From: JANQGG01 sp964642175
GTDB taxonomy: Bacteria; Bacteroidota; Chlorobiia; Chlorobiales; Chloroherpetonaceae
Direction: 5' to 3'
Assembly (NCBI GenBank): GCA_964642175.1
Contig: CAZXOK010000008.1
Location: 1-64,000, forward strand
Length of the DNA stretch: 64,000 bases
In this document: in pieces, positions 7,686 through 17,105 of the stretch
Layout of the letters: the number at the start of each line of letters is the position of its first letter
How positions within the stretch are numbered: position 1 is the stretch's first letter
Position numbers and translations under genes: made by a program
Notes under the pieces: generated by a model
Database searches by the model: none
What the model saw: the letters and a program-made list of their open reading frames with translations, nothing else
What the model was told of the DNA's origin: nothing

Positions 7686-8693
7686 ATGCCTATTCTATGT
7701 AACTATTACCTGACCTACCGATGCAATGCCGAATGCTCGTTTTGCGATATCTGGCAACAGCCCTCCGGATTGGCAAAACTTCCCGATATTGAATCAAATC
7801 TAAAAGCACTCAAACGCCTTAATGTTCGGTTTGTTGACTTTACCGGTGGTGAACCGCTGCTTCATCCCAACTTGCCCGAGATCCTGCACCTGGCCAAATC
7901 CATGGGCTTTATAACCAGTGTAACCACCAATACCCTGCTCTACCCGAAACGCGCCGAAGAGCTGGCCAAAAAAATTGATCTCCTGCATTTTTCCCTGGAT
8001 TCCATTCATCCGGAAAAGCACAATGAAATCCGCGGTGTGCCTTGTTTTGATAAACTTCTGGAAAGCATCCGGATTGCAAGGTCGTTGAAAGAGTACCCAG
8101 ATATTCTCTTTACCGTACAGGCCGACAACTACCGCGAAATCCCTGAGGTATTTGCCCAGATCTGCAAACCCAATAAACTGGCATTGATCATCAATCCGAT
8201 CTTTGAATATGGCTCTATCACCTCTGAGAGCGAAACCGAAGAGATGTTCAACTTTATCAAGCGCTTTGCCCGGAAGCATGGCGTGTATCTGAATTCAGCC
8301 TTTATTAAACTGCGGAAAAACGGCGGTAACGACATCAACAATCCCTTGTGCAAGGCAGTCTCGGAAGTGGTGGTTATCTCGCCCGAAAATGAGCTGATCC
8401 TGCCCTGTTACCACGCTGCACAAGAACACCTGCCCATCGGCACATCGCTCCTGGACCTGCGGAGCTGCAAGGCGGTGAAAGCACATATCAGCATGGAAGG
8501 CCGTCACGAGTTTTGCCAGGGGTGCACCGTCAATTGCTATTTTGAGCCCAGCTTTGCCCGCAGCCTGAACAGCTATACCCTGGCCTCACTTCCGCCCAAG
8601 GTTCGTTACGGTTCCTACAAACTCTTTAAGCAAAGGCTCCTGTTCAGGATCATGAGCTCGCGCATCCGCCATCTTCGCGATCAGTTCAGTTAA
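7686..8693 (+). CDS. radical SAM/SPASM-type protein
   Basis: 335 residues. CNAECSFCDIW near residue 13 gives the CxxxCxxC cluster that binds the SAM-cleaving 4Fe-4S centre. FTGGEPLLHP is the GGEP motif and HFSLDSIHPEKH is the strand-4 motif. A second set of cysteines in the C-terminal third (PLCKAVSEV, LPCYHA, FCQGCTVNCYFEPS) suggests a SPASM-like auxiliary cluster. Such enzymes modify peptides or build cofactors, but the neighbours do not reveal the substrate. It ends 8 bases inside the convergent molybdenum-carrier-like gene. Confidence 0.88.
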   Translation: MPILCNYYLTYRCNAECSFCDIWQQPSGLAKLPDIESNLKALKRLNVRFVDFTGGEPLLHPNLPEILHLAKSMGFITSVTTNTLLYPKRAEELAKKIDLLHFSLDSIHPEKHNEIRGVPCFDKLLESIRIARSLKEYPDILFTVQADNYREIPEVFAQICKPNKLALIINPIFEYGSITSESETEEMFNFIKRFARKHGVYLNSAFIKLRKNGGNDINNPLCKAVSEVVVISPENELILPCYHAAQEHLPIGTSLLDLRSCKAVKAHISMEGRHEFCQGCTVNCYFEPSFARSLNSYTLASLPPKVRYGSYKLFKQRLLFRIMSSRIRHLRDQFS

Positions 8694-9165
8694 ACAACTC
8701 ACAGAGTTTTTTTACAGCCTGTTCATAGATCCCCTTAACCGAACTTTCTCTTGGCCCGGCTACATTCAATGTTTTCACCTTGTGGCACCGCACCCAGCTT
8801 CTGAATGCCTCCAATTCTCCGGTATCGGGCTCCGGGCCAACCTGCATCCAGGGTTTTCCGGCCGTATCGGCTACCAAGCGCGTATAGGCCGAACCTTTTT
8901 TAAGCGGGATGGGTGAGATAATCAGCGTGGCATCCGAGGTCAGAACATTCCAGGCCGTGCGTTCGGCATAGGTTTCCGAGAGGGTTTCTTTCAGGGGATA
9001 TTTCAGGCTGATCGGGCCATCTTCGGCACGCCTGCCTTTCGGACACCAGCCCGCACAGGTTACCCCGCTTTTGAGCGCCCAATCCAACGCGGCACGATCC
9101 ACTCCGGTTTGTCCCCCGGAGATGATTGTTTGAATGCCATGTAAATTCAGCCCCGGGTGTTCCAT
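8686..9165 (-). CDS. putative molybdenum carrier protein (SLOG-like Rossmann fold)
   Basis: 159 residues. IISGGQTGVDRAALDWAL near residue 14 is the glycine-rich loop of the molybdenum cofactor carrier-like family, related to the nucleotide-binding SLOG fold. CPKGRRAEDGP and TLIISP continue the family pattern, and LNVAGPRESS closes it. The length is typical. In the family some members bind molybdenum cofactor, but no molybdoenzyme is seen here. Its first codons overlap the last codons of the acyltransferase gene by 19 bases, so the two are probably cotranscribed and translationally coupled. Confidence 0.85.
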   Translation of the reverse strand: MEHPGLNLHGIQTIISGGQTGVDRAALDWALKSGVTCAGWCPKGRRAEDGPISLKYPLKETLSETYAERTAWNVLTSDATLIISPIPLKKGSAYTRLVADTAGKPWMQVGPEPDTGELEAFRSWVRCHKVKTLNVAGPRESSVKGIYEQAVKKLCELFN

Positions 9166-9932
9166 TCAGCCAGTTTGGATTGGATAAAATCTACAATAAG
9201 CTTCTGGGTGTATTTACCCGTCCCTTCAACCGTTACAGGGTCGTGGAAGGCAAAATGCACGGTTTTTTTCGGGTCGATCTTGCCAAAATCCTTGATTAAC
9301 CTGCCATTGCCCCACGCATCGGTTTTCAGGGCCAGGGGTACCACCCTGGCGTTGTTTCTCCTGGCGATCTTTACCCCGATCGAGTTGAACTGCTCGGGAT
9401 CGAATTGTGGCGTGCGGGTGGTCTGTGGAAAGATCATCACAGAAATGCCTTTTTGCAGCCGATTGGCCGACTGCGACATCATGTTCTGGAGATCTTCCTT
9501 GGGATTCTTTCGTCCAACCACAATAGGGTTGCGGCTGTTATTGATATGGCGAAAAAACGGGTACTCGGTAAGCTCTTTTTTTACTACAAAAACCATGGGC
9601 TGATGCGGCTGGACAATACACGGCAGCACAAAGGTTTCCAGCGTGCTCATGTGGTTGCCGATAAAGACGCAGGGCTCCGTTAAGCGTTTGACCACATCCA
9701 GGTTCTCCACCCTGAAATTTACCCCGGCTTTCTCAAGGGCATGGAAAATATCGTAGCTGCTGTCCACCCACTCCTGATCGTGGTACTTTCCATGCTTGGC
9801 TGCACGCGAGGAGCGCCAGACGGTGCCCATCATGGGCAGGTAAAACGCCAGCGCCGGTGAAAGGGCTTTAAGCCAATGACTTTTCTGGGCTGAACTTGTG
9901 GTATAATCGGCCTGGATTAACGGACTGGTCAT
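9147..9932 (-). CDS. PlsC-like acyltransferase with variant motifs
   Basis: 261 residues, similar to 1-acylglycerol-3-phosphate acyltransferases. Block I reads NHMSTLET (about residue 93) instead of NHxxxxD. The region equivalent to FPEGTRS reads FPQTTRTPQF, and VVPLALKTD is the block IV equivalent. The usual catalytic Asp is therefore replaced by Glu and the usual EGTR by QTTR, which suggests a diverged substrate. A hydrophobic stretch lies near residues 20-38. First gene of a two-gene unit with the overlapping molybdenum-carrier-like gene. Confidence 0.8.
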   Translation of the reverse strand: MTSPLIQADYTTSSAQKSHWLKALSPALAFYLPMMGTVWRSSRAAKHGKYHDQEWVDSSYDIFHALEKAGVNFRVENLDVVKRLTEPCVFIGNHMSTLETFVLPCIVQPHQPMVFVVKKELTEYPFFRHINNSRNPIVVGRKNPKEDLQNMMSQSANRLQKGISVMIFPQTTRTPQFDPEQFNSIGVKIARRNNARVVPLALKTDAWGNGRLIKDFGKIDPKKTVHFAFHDPVTVEGTGKYTQKLIVDFIQSKLAEWNTRG

Positions 9933-10142
9933 ATTGCGCGTTAGCTAATGTGTCTGGTAAAAACATGCTGAAACAGCGTAAGATAAGGTTTTCGGAATAG
10001 TTTACACTCAACCCGTGCCACATTTTTACCATCTGCTGATCCTTGCTTGCCCGGCATGTATATTTTATAAAAAGGAAAAAACCCCGTTCCTTGTTAAATT
10101 TATGCCTGGTAAGAAAACCGAATCGTTTCCATACGCCACATC

Positions 10143-10808
10143 ATGATTAAAAAGATTCTCAGGGTTGCCCGGGGTACCGGGGATGTTTCAGGTGAATTTG
10201 ATCCGGCTTCTCTTAACGATCCGGTTGCGCTTCAAACCGACTGGACACCTCTTGAAAAAGGCGGGGCCAGCTTCCGAACCCATCAACTCTCTTCGGCCAA
10301 TCCTGCCCGCCTGGAATTTCGCCCCACCATTGGCGCCTTATCCTTTGGGTTGATCTTCCTTGGCATTGGACTGGTGGTTTTATTGGGATTGGTGCTGCTG
10401 GTTGTAACGTCAGAAGACATTGCCATTGGATTTGAACTGGCCATTCCCGTTATCTTTGGACTGATCTTTTCGGGTTCCGGCGCCGGCATGCTTTATGCAT
10501 TCCTGTCACCGGTTGTGTTCGATCTCCAAAAAGGCCTGTTCTGGAAAGGCTGGAAAGATCCGGCTTCGCTTTCACCGCAGCAATCTGCCAAGCTCTAGAC
10601 CCAGATAGCCGCTATACATGCCATTCAGCTTATCGCCGAATATGTGAGCAGCGGCGAAAGCAACTCGTATTACAGTTACGAGCTTAACCTGGTTCTGTTC
10701 AACGGTAAACGGATCAATATAACCGATTATGGCTCGTATGAGCATATCCTGGCCGACGCCCGGCAGCTTTCCACATTTTTGGGCAAGCCGGTCTGGTCTG
10801 CGCTTTAA
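10143..10808 (+). pseudogene. membrane protein gene interrupted by an in-frame TAG
   Basis: The first 151 codons give a protein with two hydrophobic segments (about 60-85 and 97-118) and a short VVFDLQKGLFWKGWKDP motif. It ends at TAG 10596-10598. The same frame then continues without any shift for 69 codons (IAAIHAIQLIAEYVSSG, YYSYELNLVLFNGKRINI, STFLGKPVW) to TAA at 10806. That is clearly coding and completes the protein: two helices, then a cytoplasmic domain reading out residues of the gene family. It is most simply a nonsense mutation or a base-call error. Function unknown. Confidence 0.75.
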
Positions 10809-11182
10809 GCCAGCAGCTGTCAAGCTGAAATGTTGCATACTGCACACCCCCACCTTTTTGATTTGGTAACCGGTTAAAGCAATCTTAAAAAGCAGAAACC
10901 CCCTTCCAATAAAAATTGAGCCCCCCGGCACTTAACCCATATAAGAATGCATTCTCAGAAATAAATCTGTATTTTTAAGCGCAAAAATCGTCTCAGGTAT
11001 TTGTCTTTAAGGCAATAAAGAAGTAACATACGGCTCTTCTGCACAAAAATATTAGCTGTTCTTTAGACGTAAGAATTCACCTTATTTCAACATTTTTTCT
11101 GTGTGCGGCTTAAGACAGGCCGGGCATGTACATTTTAAACACAACAACAACCTTTTTAATCATTCATAAAAAAGAAAGATTC
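10809..11182 (+). other. 374-base intergenic region upstream of acnB
   Basis: No gene, RNA or repeat recognised. The last 130 bases are AT-rich, and GGCCGGGCATGTACATTTTA near 11118 resembles CCCGGCATGTATATTTTA near 10039, upstream of the previous gene, which may be a shared promoter-proximal motif. Confidence 0.4.
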
Positions 11183-13951
11183 ATGAGCAAATATGATGAA
11201 TATCTTCAGGAGATTGAAGAACGAAAAGGCGAGGGTCTGCACCCAAAGCCGATTGATGATGCCGATCTCTTGAGCGAAATGATTTCGCAAATCAAAGACT
11301 CCGATAATCCGCATCGCAAAGACTCGCTTAATTTCTTTATTTATAACGTTTTACCTGGCACCACAAGTGCTGCCGGTGTTAAAGCCACATTCTTAAAGGA
11401 GATCATTCTTGGAGAATCTGTAATTGAAGAAATTACGCCTGCCTTTGCCTTTGAGCAATTATCTCACATGAAGGGCGGCCCGTCCATTACCGTATTGCTG
11501 GACCTGGCCCTGGGCAGTGATGCCTCTGTTGCCTCCCAAGCTGCTGATGTTCTGAAAACTCAATTCTTCCTGTACGATGCCGATATGGCGCGCCTGGAAG
11601 AGGCCTTCAAAAGCGGAAACGCAATGGCCAAAGACATTTTGGAAAGCTACGCGAAAGCCGAGTTCTTTACCAAGCTTCCCGAAGCACCTGAAACCATTGA
11701 TGTGGTTACCTACATCCTCGGCGAAGGTGATATCTCAACCGATTTACTCTCTCCGGGAAACCAGGCTCACTCCCGCTCCGACCGCGAATTGCATGGCAAA
11801 TGCTTTGTTTCGCCACAGGCCCAGGAAGAAATTTCAGCCTTAAAAGAAAAACACCCCGGCAAAAATATCATGCTGATCGCTGAAAAAGGCACCATGGGTG
11901 TGGGTTCATCCAGAATGTCGGGCGTGAATAACGTGGCCCTCTGTACCGGTAAGCAAGCCAGCCCGTATGTGCCATTTGTGAATTTCGCCCCGATCGTAGC
12001 CGGAACTAACGGTATTTCACCGATCTTCCTCACCACAGTTGGTGTAACAGGCGGCATTGGTATCGACCTTAAAAACTGGGTTAAACAGAAAGACGCCAGT
12101 GGAAACCCGGTTTTGGATAAAGATGGCCAGCCTGTCCTGGAACAAGCTTACTCTGTGGCCACCGGTACAGAACTGACAATCAACACCAAAACAAAGAAGC
12201 TCTACAAAGGCTCAGAAGAACTGATTGATATATCGGCTTCTTTAACACCTCAGAAGCTAGAGTTCATCAAAGCCGGCGGTTCTTATGCCGTGGTGTTTGG
12301 TAAAAAACTCCAGACCTTTGCCGCCAAAACCCTTGGCGTAGATATGCCAACCGTTTATGCCCCGTCCAAAGAGATTTCTCACGAAGGACAAGGCCTGACA
12401 GCCGTTGAAAAAATCTTTAATAAAAACGCCGTTGGTACAACACCGGGCAAAACACTCCATGCCGGTTCGGATGTGCGTGTTGAAGTCAATATTGTTGGCT
12501 CGCAGGATACCACCGGTCTGATGACCTCCCAGGAATTGGAAGCAATGGCGGCCACAGTTATTTCTCCGATTGTTGATGCAGGTTTCCAGTCGGGTTGCCA
12601 CACCGCCTCGGTTTGGGACAAAAAAGCCCAGAACAATATCCCGAAACTCATGAAGTTTATGAATGATTTCGGCATGATCACCGCACGCGATCCTAAAGGC
12701 AACTACCCTGCCATGACCGACGTGATCCACAAAGTGCTTAACGATCTTACAGTCAGCGATTGGGACATCACCATCGGTGGCGACTCTCACACCCGTATGT
12801 CTAAAGGCGTTGCCTTCGGTGCCGACTCCGGAACCGTTGCCCTGGCGCTGGCTACTGGCGAAGCCTCTATGCCGATCCCTGAATCCGTAAAAGTGACCTT
12901 TAAAGGAAAAATGAAGGATTACATGGATTTCCGCGATGTGGTTCATGCCACACAAGCCCAGATGCTTAAAAAATTCGGCGGCGAGAATGTATTCCAGGGC
13001 CGTGTGATTGAAGTTCACATCGGCACCCTGATGGCCGACCAGGCGTTTGTATTCACCGACTGGACAGCAGAAATGAAAGCCAAAGCCTCTATCTGCATTT
13101 CACAGGATGAAACCCTGGTTGAGTCGCTTGAACTCGCCAAGAGCCGTATCCAGATCATGATTGATAAAGGCATGGACAACAACAAAGTTCTCCAGGGCCT
13201 GATTGATAAAGCCAACAAACGCATTGCTGAAATCAAATCAGGTGAAAAGCCGGCCTTAACACCCGATAAAGATGCCAAGTATTATGCCGAATTTGAGGTG
13301 GATCTGGATGCGATTGAAGAACCTATGATCGCCGATCCGGATGTGTATAACGAAGATGTGTCCAATCGCTACACCCACGATACCATCCGCGCGCTGTCTT
13401 TCTATGGCGGTGAGAAAAAAGTAGATCTCGGCTTTGTGGGTTCCTGTATGGTCCATAAAGGCGATCTGAAAATTACGGCCCAGATCCTCAGAAATCGCGA
13501 AAAAGCCAACGGCAATGTTGAGTTCAAGGCACCTTTGGTGGTTACACCGCCAACCTACAACATCATTGATGAGCTCAAAGAAGAAGGCGACTGGGATATT
13601 CTCCAGAAATATGCCGGATTTGAGTTTGATGATGCCGCGCCAAAAACCACGGCCCGCACCGAGTACGATAACACCATGTACCTCGAACGCCCGGGTTGTA
13701 ACCTATGCATGGGTAACCAGGAAAAAGCCGTAAAAGGCGATACTGTTCTGGCAACCTCTACCCGTTTGTTCCAGGGACGCGTGGTGGCCGACTCCGATGA
13801 AAAGAAAGGTGAGTCCTTACTGGCTTCTGCGCCTGTGGTGGTGCTTTCGGCCATTCTTGGCAGAACGCCTACCCTGGACGAGTACAAAGACGCTGTAGAA
13901 GGCATCTCGCTCACCAAGTTCACACCGCCTGTTAAAGAACTGGTTTTGTAA
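11183..13951 (+). CDS. acnB: aconitate hydratase B / 2-methylisocitrate dehydratase
   Basis: 922 residues from the ATG at 11183, which has AAAGAAAG just upstream; an in-frame ATG at 11126 would add 19 unlikely residues. AcnB interconverts citrate and isocitrate in the TCA cycle. The three 4Fe-4S ligands are Cys755 (FVGSCMVH), Cys839 and Cys842 (GCNLCMGN). TIGGDSHTRMSKGVAFGADS and the N-terminal HEAT-like region are typical of the B type. The length is somewhat above E. coli AcnB. Single gene with a strong terminator. Confidence 0.97.
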   Translation: MSKYDEYLQEIEERKGEGLHPKPIDDADLLSEMISQIKDSDNPHRKDSLNFFIYNVLPGTTSAAGVKATFLKEIILGESVIEEITPAFAFEQLSHMKGGPSITVLLDLALGSDASVASQAADVLKTQFFLYDADMARLEEAFKSGNAMAKDILESYAKAEFFTKLPEAPETIDVVTYILGEGDISTDLLSPGNQAHSRSDRELHGKCFVSPQAQEEISALKEKHPGKNIMLIAEKGTMGVGSSRMSGVNNVALCTGKQASPYVPFVNFAPIVAGTNGISPIFLTTVGVTGGIGIDLKNWVKQKDASGNPVLDKDGQPVLEQAYSVATGTELTINTKTKKLYKGSEELIDISASLTPQKLEFIKAGGSYAVVFGKKLQTFAAKTLGVDMPTVYAPSKEISHEGQGLTAVEKIFNKNAVGTTPGKTLHAGSDVRVEVNIVGSQDTTGLMTSQELEAMAATVISPIVDAGFQSGCHTASVWDKKAQNNIPKLMKFMNDFGMITARDPKGNYPAMTDVIHKVLNDLTVSDWDITIGGDSHTRMSKGVAFGADSGTVALALATGEASMPIPESVKVTFKGKMKDYMDFRDVVHATQAQMLKKFGGENVFQGRVIEVHIGTLMADQAFVFTDWTAEMKAKASICISQDETLVESLELAKSRIQIMIDKGMDNNKVLQGLIDKANKRIAEIKSGEKPALTPDKDAKYYAEFEVDLDAIEEPMIADPDVYNEDVSNRYTHDTIRALSFYGGEKKVDLGFVGSCMVHKGDLKITAQILRNREKANGNVEFKAPLVVTPPTYNIIDELKEEGDWDILQKYAGFEFDDAAPKTTARTEYDNTMYLERPGCNLCMGNQEKAVKGDTVLATSTRLFQGRVVADSDEKKGESLLASAPVVVLSAILGRTPTLDEYKDAVEGISLTKFTPPVKELVL

Positions 13952-13984
13952 GAAACCTGCTTTAAACAAGCCTCTTTCCTTATT

Positions 13985-14025
13985 GGCCCTGGTTTTTACG
14001 CGTTAAAAACCGGGGCCTTTTTTTT
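13985..14025 (+). terminator. intrinsic terminator of acnB
   Basis: GGCCCTGGTTTTTA and TTAAAAACCGGGGCC form a long GC-capped stem with a CGCG loop, followed by eight T. It marks the end of the housekeeping block before the integron. Confidence 0.9.
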
Positions 14026-14296
14026 AACACCAGTCCTGCTTCTCCCCGGATTTCTGCTTTATGCTTCAGGCTGATCGGGCCACGATAACAACCCTTATCT
14101 TGAAAACCCAGTTGCCAGTACACCCAACTTTATGTAATATTCCAAAACAACAATCCCCTGCTTGCGGGTTGGTTCTATTATATAGATAAATAAGATCAAT
14201 TGTTTTTATACTGCTGATTTGGGGGAATAAACGCAATTGTATATACACAAACGTTAGCGGCAAGGTAGGACGAGCAGGATACATACAATAATAACT

Positions 14297-16408
14297 ATGA
14301 AAAAAAATAATTTACTAGCATCAGTTGCTTTATTTAGTGAACTATATAACAGTGAGACTTTTAAAAGCATCCCTGATATTCTTGCAGAATTTATAAAAGG
14401 CGCTATTGTTTTTGAAAAACAGTTTAGCATAAATTCAACTGAATTAAAGGATTTACTAAAGAAAGTATATGATTTTACAATTCCAGAGTCTGTTTTAAGA
14501 ACAACTCTTAGAAATCGACTAAAAGATGTAGTAACAAAGGAGCATGATACTTTTCATTTTGATAGTTCAATAACAAAAGATTACCAAGAATTTAAGCCTA
14601 ATGTTGAATCAATAAATAGTAAACAAGACGATATATTGCATGAGCTGTACTGTTATATTGAGTCTAAAAAAGGTGACAAGTTATCAGACCAGGAAAAGGA
14701 AAAAGTCTTTGGAAATTTTTCTCACTTTTTAATGGATAATGGGTATTCAGATGAATATTCAGAACTGATAAGTGCATTCGTAATATCAAAACAAGAAGAT
14801 TTAGCATTTAAAGGAGAATTGAATGCCATTAAGGAAGGCTTAATACTTTATCAAGGCATCAACTACTCTGCAGATATTAATCAGTTAGGTAGTTGGAAAG
14901 ATAAACTTACAATTTATTTAAGCACAGAGCATTTGTTTAATTGTTTGGGATATAACGGAGTACTATTTCAAGAAATATTTAATGACTTACTAAATTTAGT
15001 TAATGAAATAAATAGAGGAGAGCTAAATAAGTCAGGCATAAAACTAATTGAATTAAAATATTTAGATGAGACTAAAGATGAAATAGACCATTTTTTTAAG
15101 TCAGCAGAATCAATAAAAAGAGGCTACAAAAGGCTTGACCCATCAAAATTAGCAATGTCAAACATTCTTAAGGGATGTGAAGATGTAAGCGATATAAAAG
15201 AGAAACAAGTCAATTTCTTTTTAGAGCTTAAGCGTAAAGGAATTCAGTTTCAAGAATACTCATTTGACATAGAAAACTCAGAATATAATATCGTTGACCA
15301 ATCAGTAATCGATAATCTTAAGAAGATTTCTGAGGAAAAGAAAATGCCTTTTAATGAGGATAACTGTACCATTTGTCTTCGCCTATTTACGAAAATAAAC
15401 ACTTTTAGACGAGGGAGAAATAATGTACCTTTTGAGAAAATTCAGCATATTTATGTTACAGAGAATGGCTTTGCAAAATACTTAGGTCACAATAATTCTG
15501 TCAAATTTGAAGATACTGATATTGCATTCGCAAAAGATATAGATTACGTCATAACTAAATTTTGGTTTAAGCTAAAAAAAGGATTTAATAATAAGGTTGT
15601 ACTCCCAAAAACATTTGACTTAGTCAATAAGGCAAAAATTATAATGTCTTCACATATCAATAGTTCATTGGCGGAAAACTACGATGAATTACAAGCTAAG
15701 TTTAAAAAAGGAGAATTCTCAGAAGAAGTTGCTGTTGAACTTAGTCATGCTTATAAGGAAAAACCTAATTCACCCGAATTAATTACACCTGAAAACATTG
15801 ACGAATCGTTGCAATTTTTAGATGACGAGAATTTTATCGAAGATTTCATACGGGAAAAAACAAGAAAAGAAGCTCAATTTAAAGAAACTCTTGAGGAAAA
15901 GGAACAACTAAAGAAAGAATTACAAAAATACAGAGAAAAGGAACTTGAAGCAGAAAGGAAAGCTCTTAAGGAGAAAAAAGAAAAGGAAATAGAAGAAAAG
16001 AAGAAAAATTACAAAGCAGCAATTGAGAAATTTAACAGTAAACTGACTACGTATATTCAGGAGCAATGGAAAAATGAATACAATACAAGGAAGTGGCATT
16101 TGTGGTGGTATTTGATTTTTATATTATCAGCTATCTTAATGATATTTCTATTCATTTGCATGCGTGATTTCGTTCTGACTAAATTAGAAATAGAAATTAC
16201 GGAAACATCAAAGCTTTATTATTCAGGTATAGTTGCAGTTGTTGGTTTTATTGCAACGACAATTCGTTCATTTTTCAATACGAAAAATATTCTATTTGCA
16301 GGAAAGCTATTACTAGTGAAGTCTTTTAGGAATAAACACAAAGATGAATGTGAAATTGATTTTAATAAAGACTTTAGAGAACAGAATAAAGAACCTGTTT
16401 TAGAATAA
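14297..16408 (+). CDS. cassette protein of unknown function with C-terminal coiled coil and two membrane helices
   Basis: 703 residues, AT-rich. No known family was recognised. Residues 1-520 look soluble and mostly helical. A charged coiled coil (about 520-590, rich in E and K) leads into two hydrophobic segments (about 598-620 and 635-655). A short cytoplasmic-looking tail follows. The layout, a large N-terminal soluble domain anchored by a C-terminal hairpin, resembles membrane-associated sensor or effector proteins. It is the only gene of the first cassette and starts 38 bases after the R' site, so it could be read from a cassette promoter. A defence role is possible but unsupported. Confidence 0.75.
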   Translation: MKKNNLLASVALFSELYNSETFKSIPDILAEFIKGAIVFEKQFSINSTELKDLLKKVYDFTIPESVLRTTLRNRLKDVVTKEHDTFHFDSSITKDYQEFKPNVESINSKQDDILHELYCYIESKKGDKLSDQEKEKVFGNFSHFLMDNGYSDEYSELISAFVISKQEDLAFKGELNAIKEGLILYQGINYSADINQLGSWKDKLTIYLSTEHLFNCLGYNGVLFQEIFNDLLNLVNEINRGELNKSGIKLIELKYLDETKDEIDHFFKSAESIKRGYKRLDPSKLAMSNILKGCEDVSDIKEKQVNFFLELKRKGIQFQEYSFDIENSEYNIVDQSVIDNLKKISEEKKMPFNEDNCTICLRLFTKINTFRRGRNNVPFEKIQHIYVTENGFAKYLGHNNSVKFEDTDIAFAKDIDYVITKFWFKLKKGFNNKVVLPKTFDLVNKAKIIMSSHINSSLAENYDELQAKFKKGEFSEEVAVELSHAYKEKPNSPELITPENIDESLQFLDDENFIEDFIREKTRKEAQFKETLEEKEQLKKELQKYREKELEAERKALKEKKEKEIEEKKKNYKAAIEKFNSKLTTYIQEQWKNEYNTRKWHLWWYLIFILSAILMIFLFICMRDFVLTKLEIEITETSKLYYSGIVAVVGFIATTIRSFFNTKNILFAGKLLLVKSFRNKHKDECEIDFNKDFREQNKEPVLE

Positions 16409-16414
16409 AACCCA

Positions 16415-16553
16415 GCCGCTAACACGCGGTCATAAAACATTGCGCGGTTAGTGCTGTATTTGAACGAAACAACATTTAATCAACTGCTTAGCGGGCTGAT
16501 AGGTTTGTACTTCGAAATGCGCAACGATTTTATACCGCCATCCGTTAGTGGCA
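16415..16553 (+). repeat. attC site 1
   Basis: R'' GCTAAC near 16418, left arm GCGGTCATAAAACATTGCGC, right arm GCGCAACGATTTTATACCGC, then R' GTTAGTG at 16544-16550. R'' matches the opening GTTAGCGGC of its cassette at 14253. Confidence 0.88.
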
Positions 16554-16592
16554 AGTGTAAAACGACAACCAGAATTCAATAACTTAACTAAA

Positions 16593-17093
16593 ATGGAACG
16601 ATTTCTAAATCAACTCAAACTGTCGGGACTTTTAATTATAAGTCTCTTGATATGTAGCTGTGCATCTTTACGACCAGCAACAAGTATAAAGAACGGTAGC
16701 CTTGACAGTTACAAATACATTTACATCACCCCTACCAATAGCTTGACTTCAAGTTCTGGAGCGACAATTAGCGGACAGTACTATTCTTCTAGTAAAACAG
16801 TCAATCCAAGTGACGTGATAACAGGAATATTAACAAAAGAAGGATTGATTCGATTACCTGAACTTAAACCAGAATTAATAAATGAAACCTTGATAATTAA
16901 CTATGGTGAGAGCGGAAAGCGAAATACTGGTTTAGGTGGATATACAATTGAAGTAACAATTCAATTTATTTCTGCAAAGACAAGTTCACTTGTTTGTTCT
17001 TGTACGGCAGAAGGACAAGGATCTACTGAAGCGGACGATATTAGACAAGCAATAACAAGATGTTTAGCAAGCTTGTTATCAGAAAAAAACTGA
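16593..17093 (+). CDS. small cassette lipoprotein of unknown function
   Basis: 166 residues when started at ATG 16593 (MERFLNQLKLSG); an in-frame ATG at 16548 lies inside the attC core and is unlikely. A hydrophobic signal peptide ends in LLICSCASL, a lipobox with Cys at about residue 25, so the protein should be lipid-anchored. The mature part has YIYITPTNS, NYGESGKRNT and a C-terminal helix (DDIRQAITRCLASLL), recalling small outer-membrane lipoproteins of Bacteroidota. It shares its cassette with the next gene, 12 bases away. Confidence 0.75.
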   Translation: MERFLNQLKLSGLLIISLLICSCASLRPATSIKNGSLDSYKYIYITPTNSLTSSSGATISGQYYSSSKTVNPSDVITGILTKEGLIRLPELKPELINETLIINYGESGKRNTGLGGYTIEVTIQFISAKTSSLVCSCTAEGQGSTEADDIRQAITRCLASLLSEKN

Positions 17094-17105
17094 TTTTTCT
17101 TAGCA

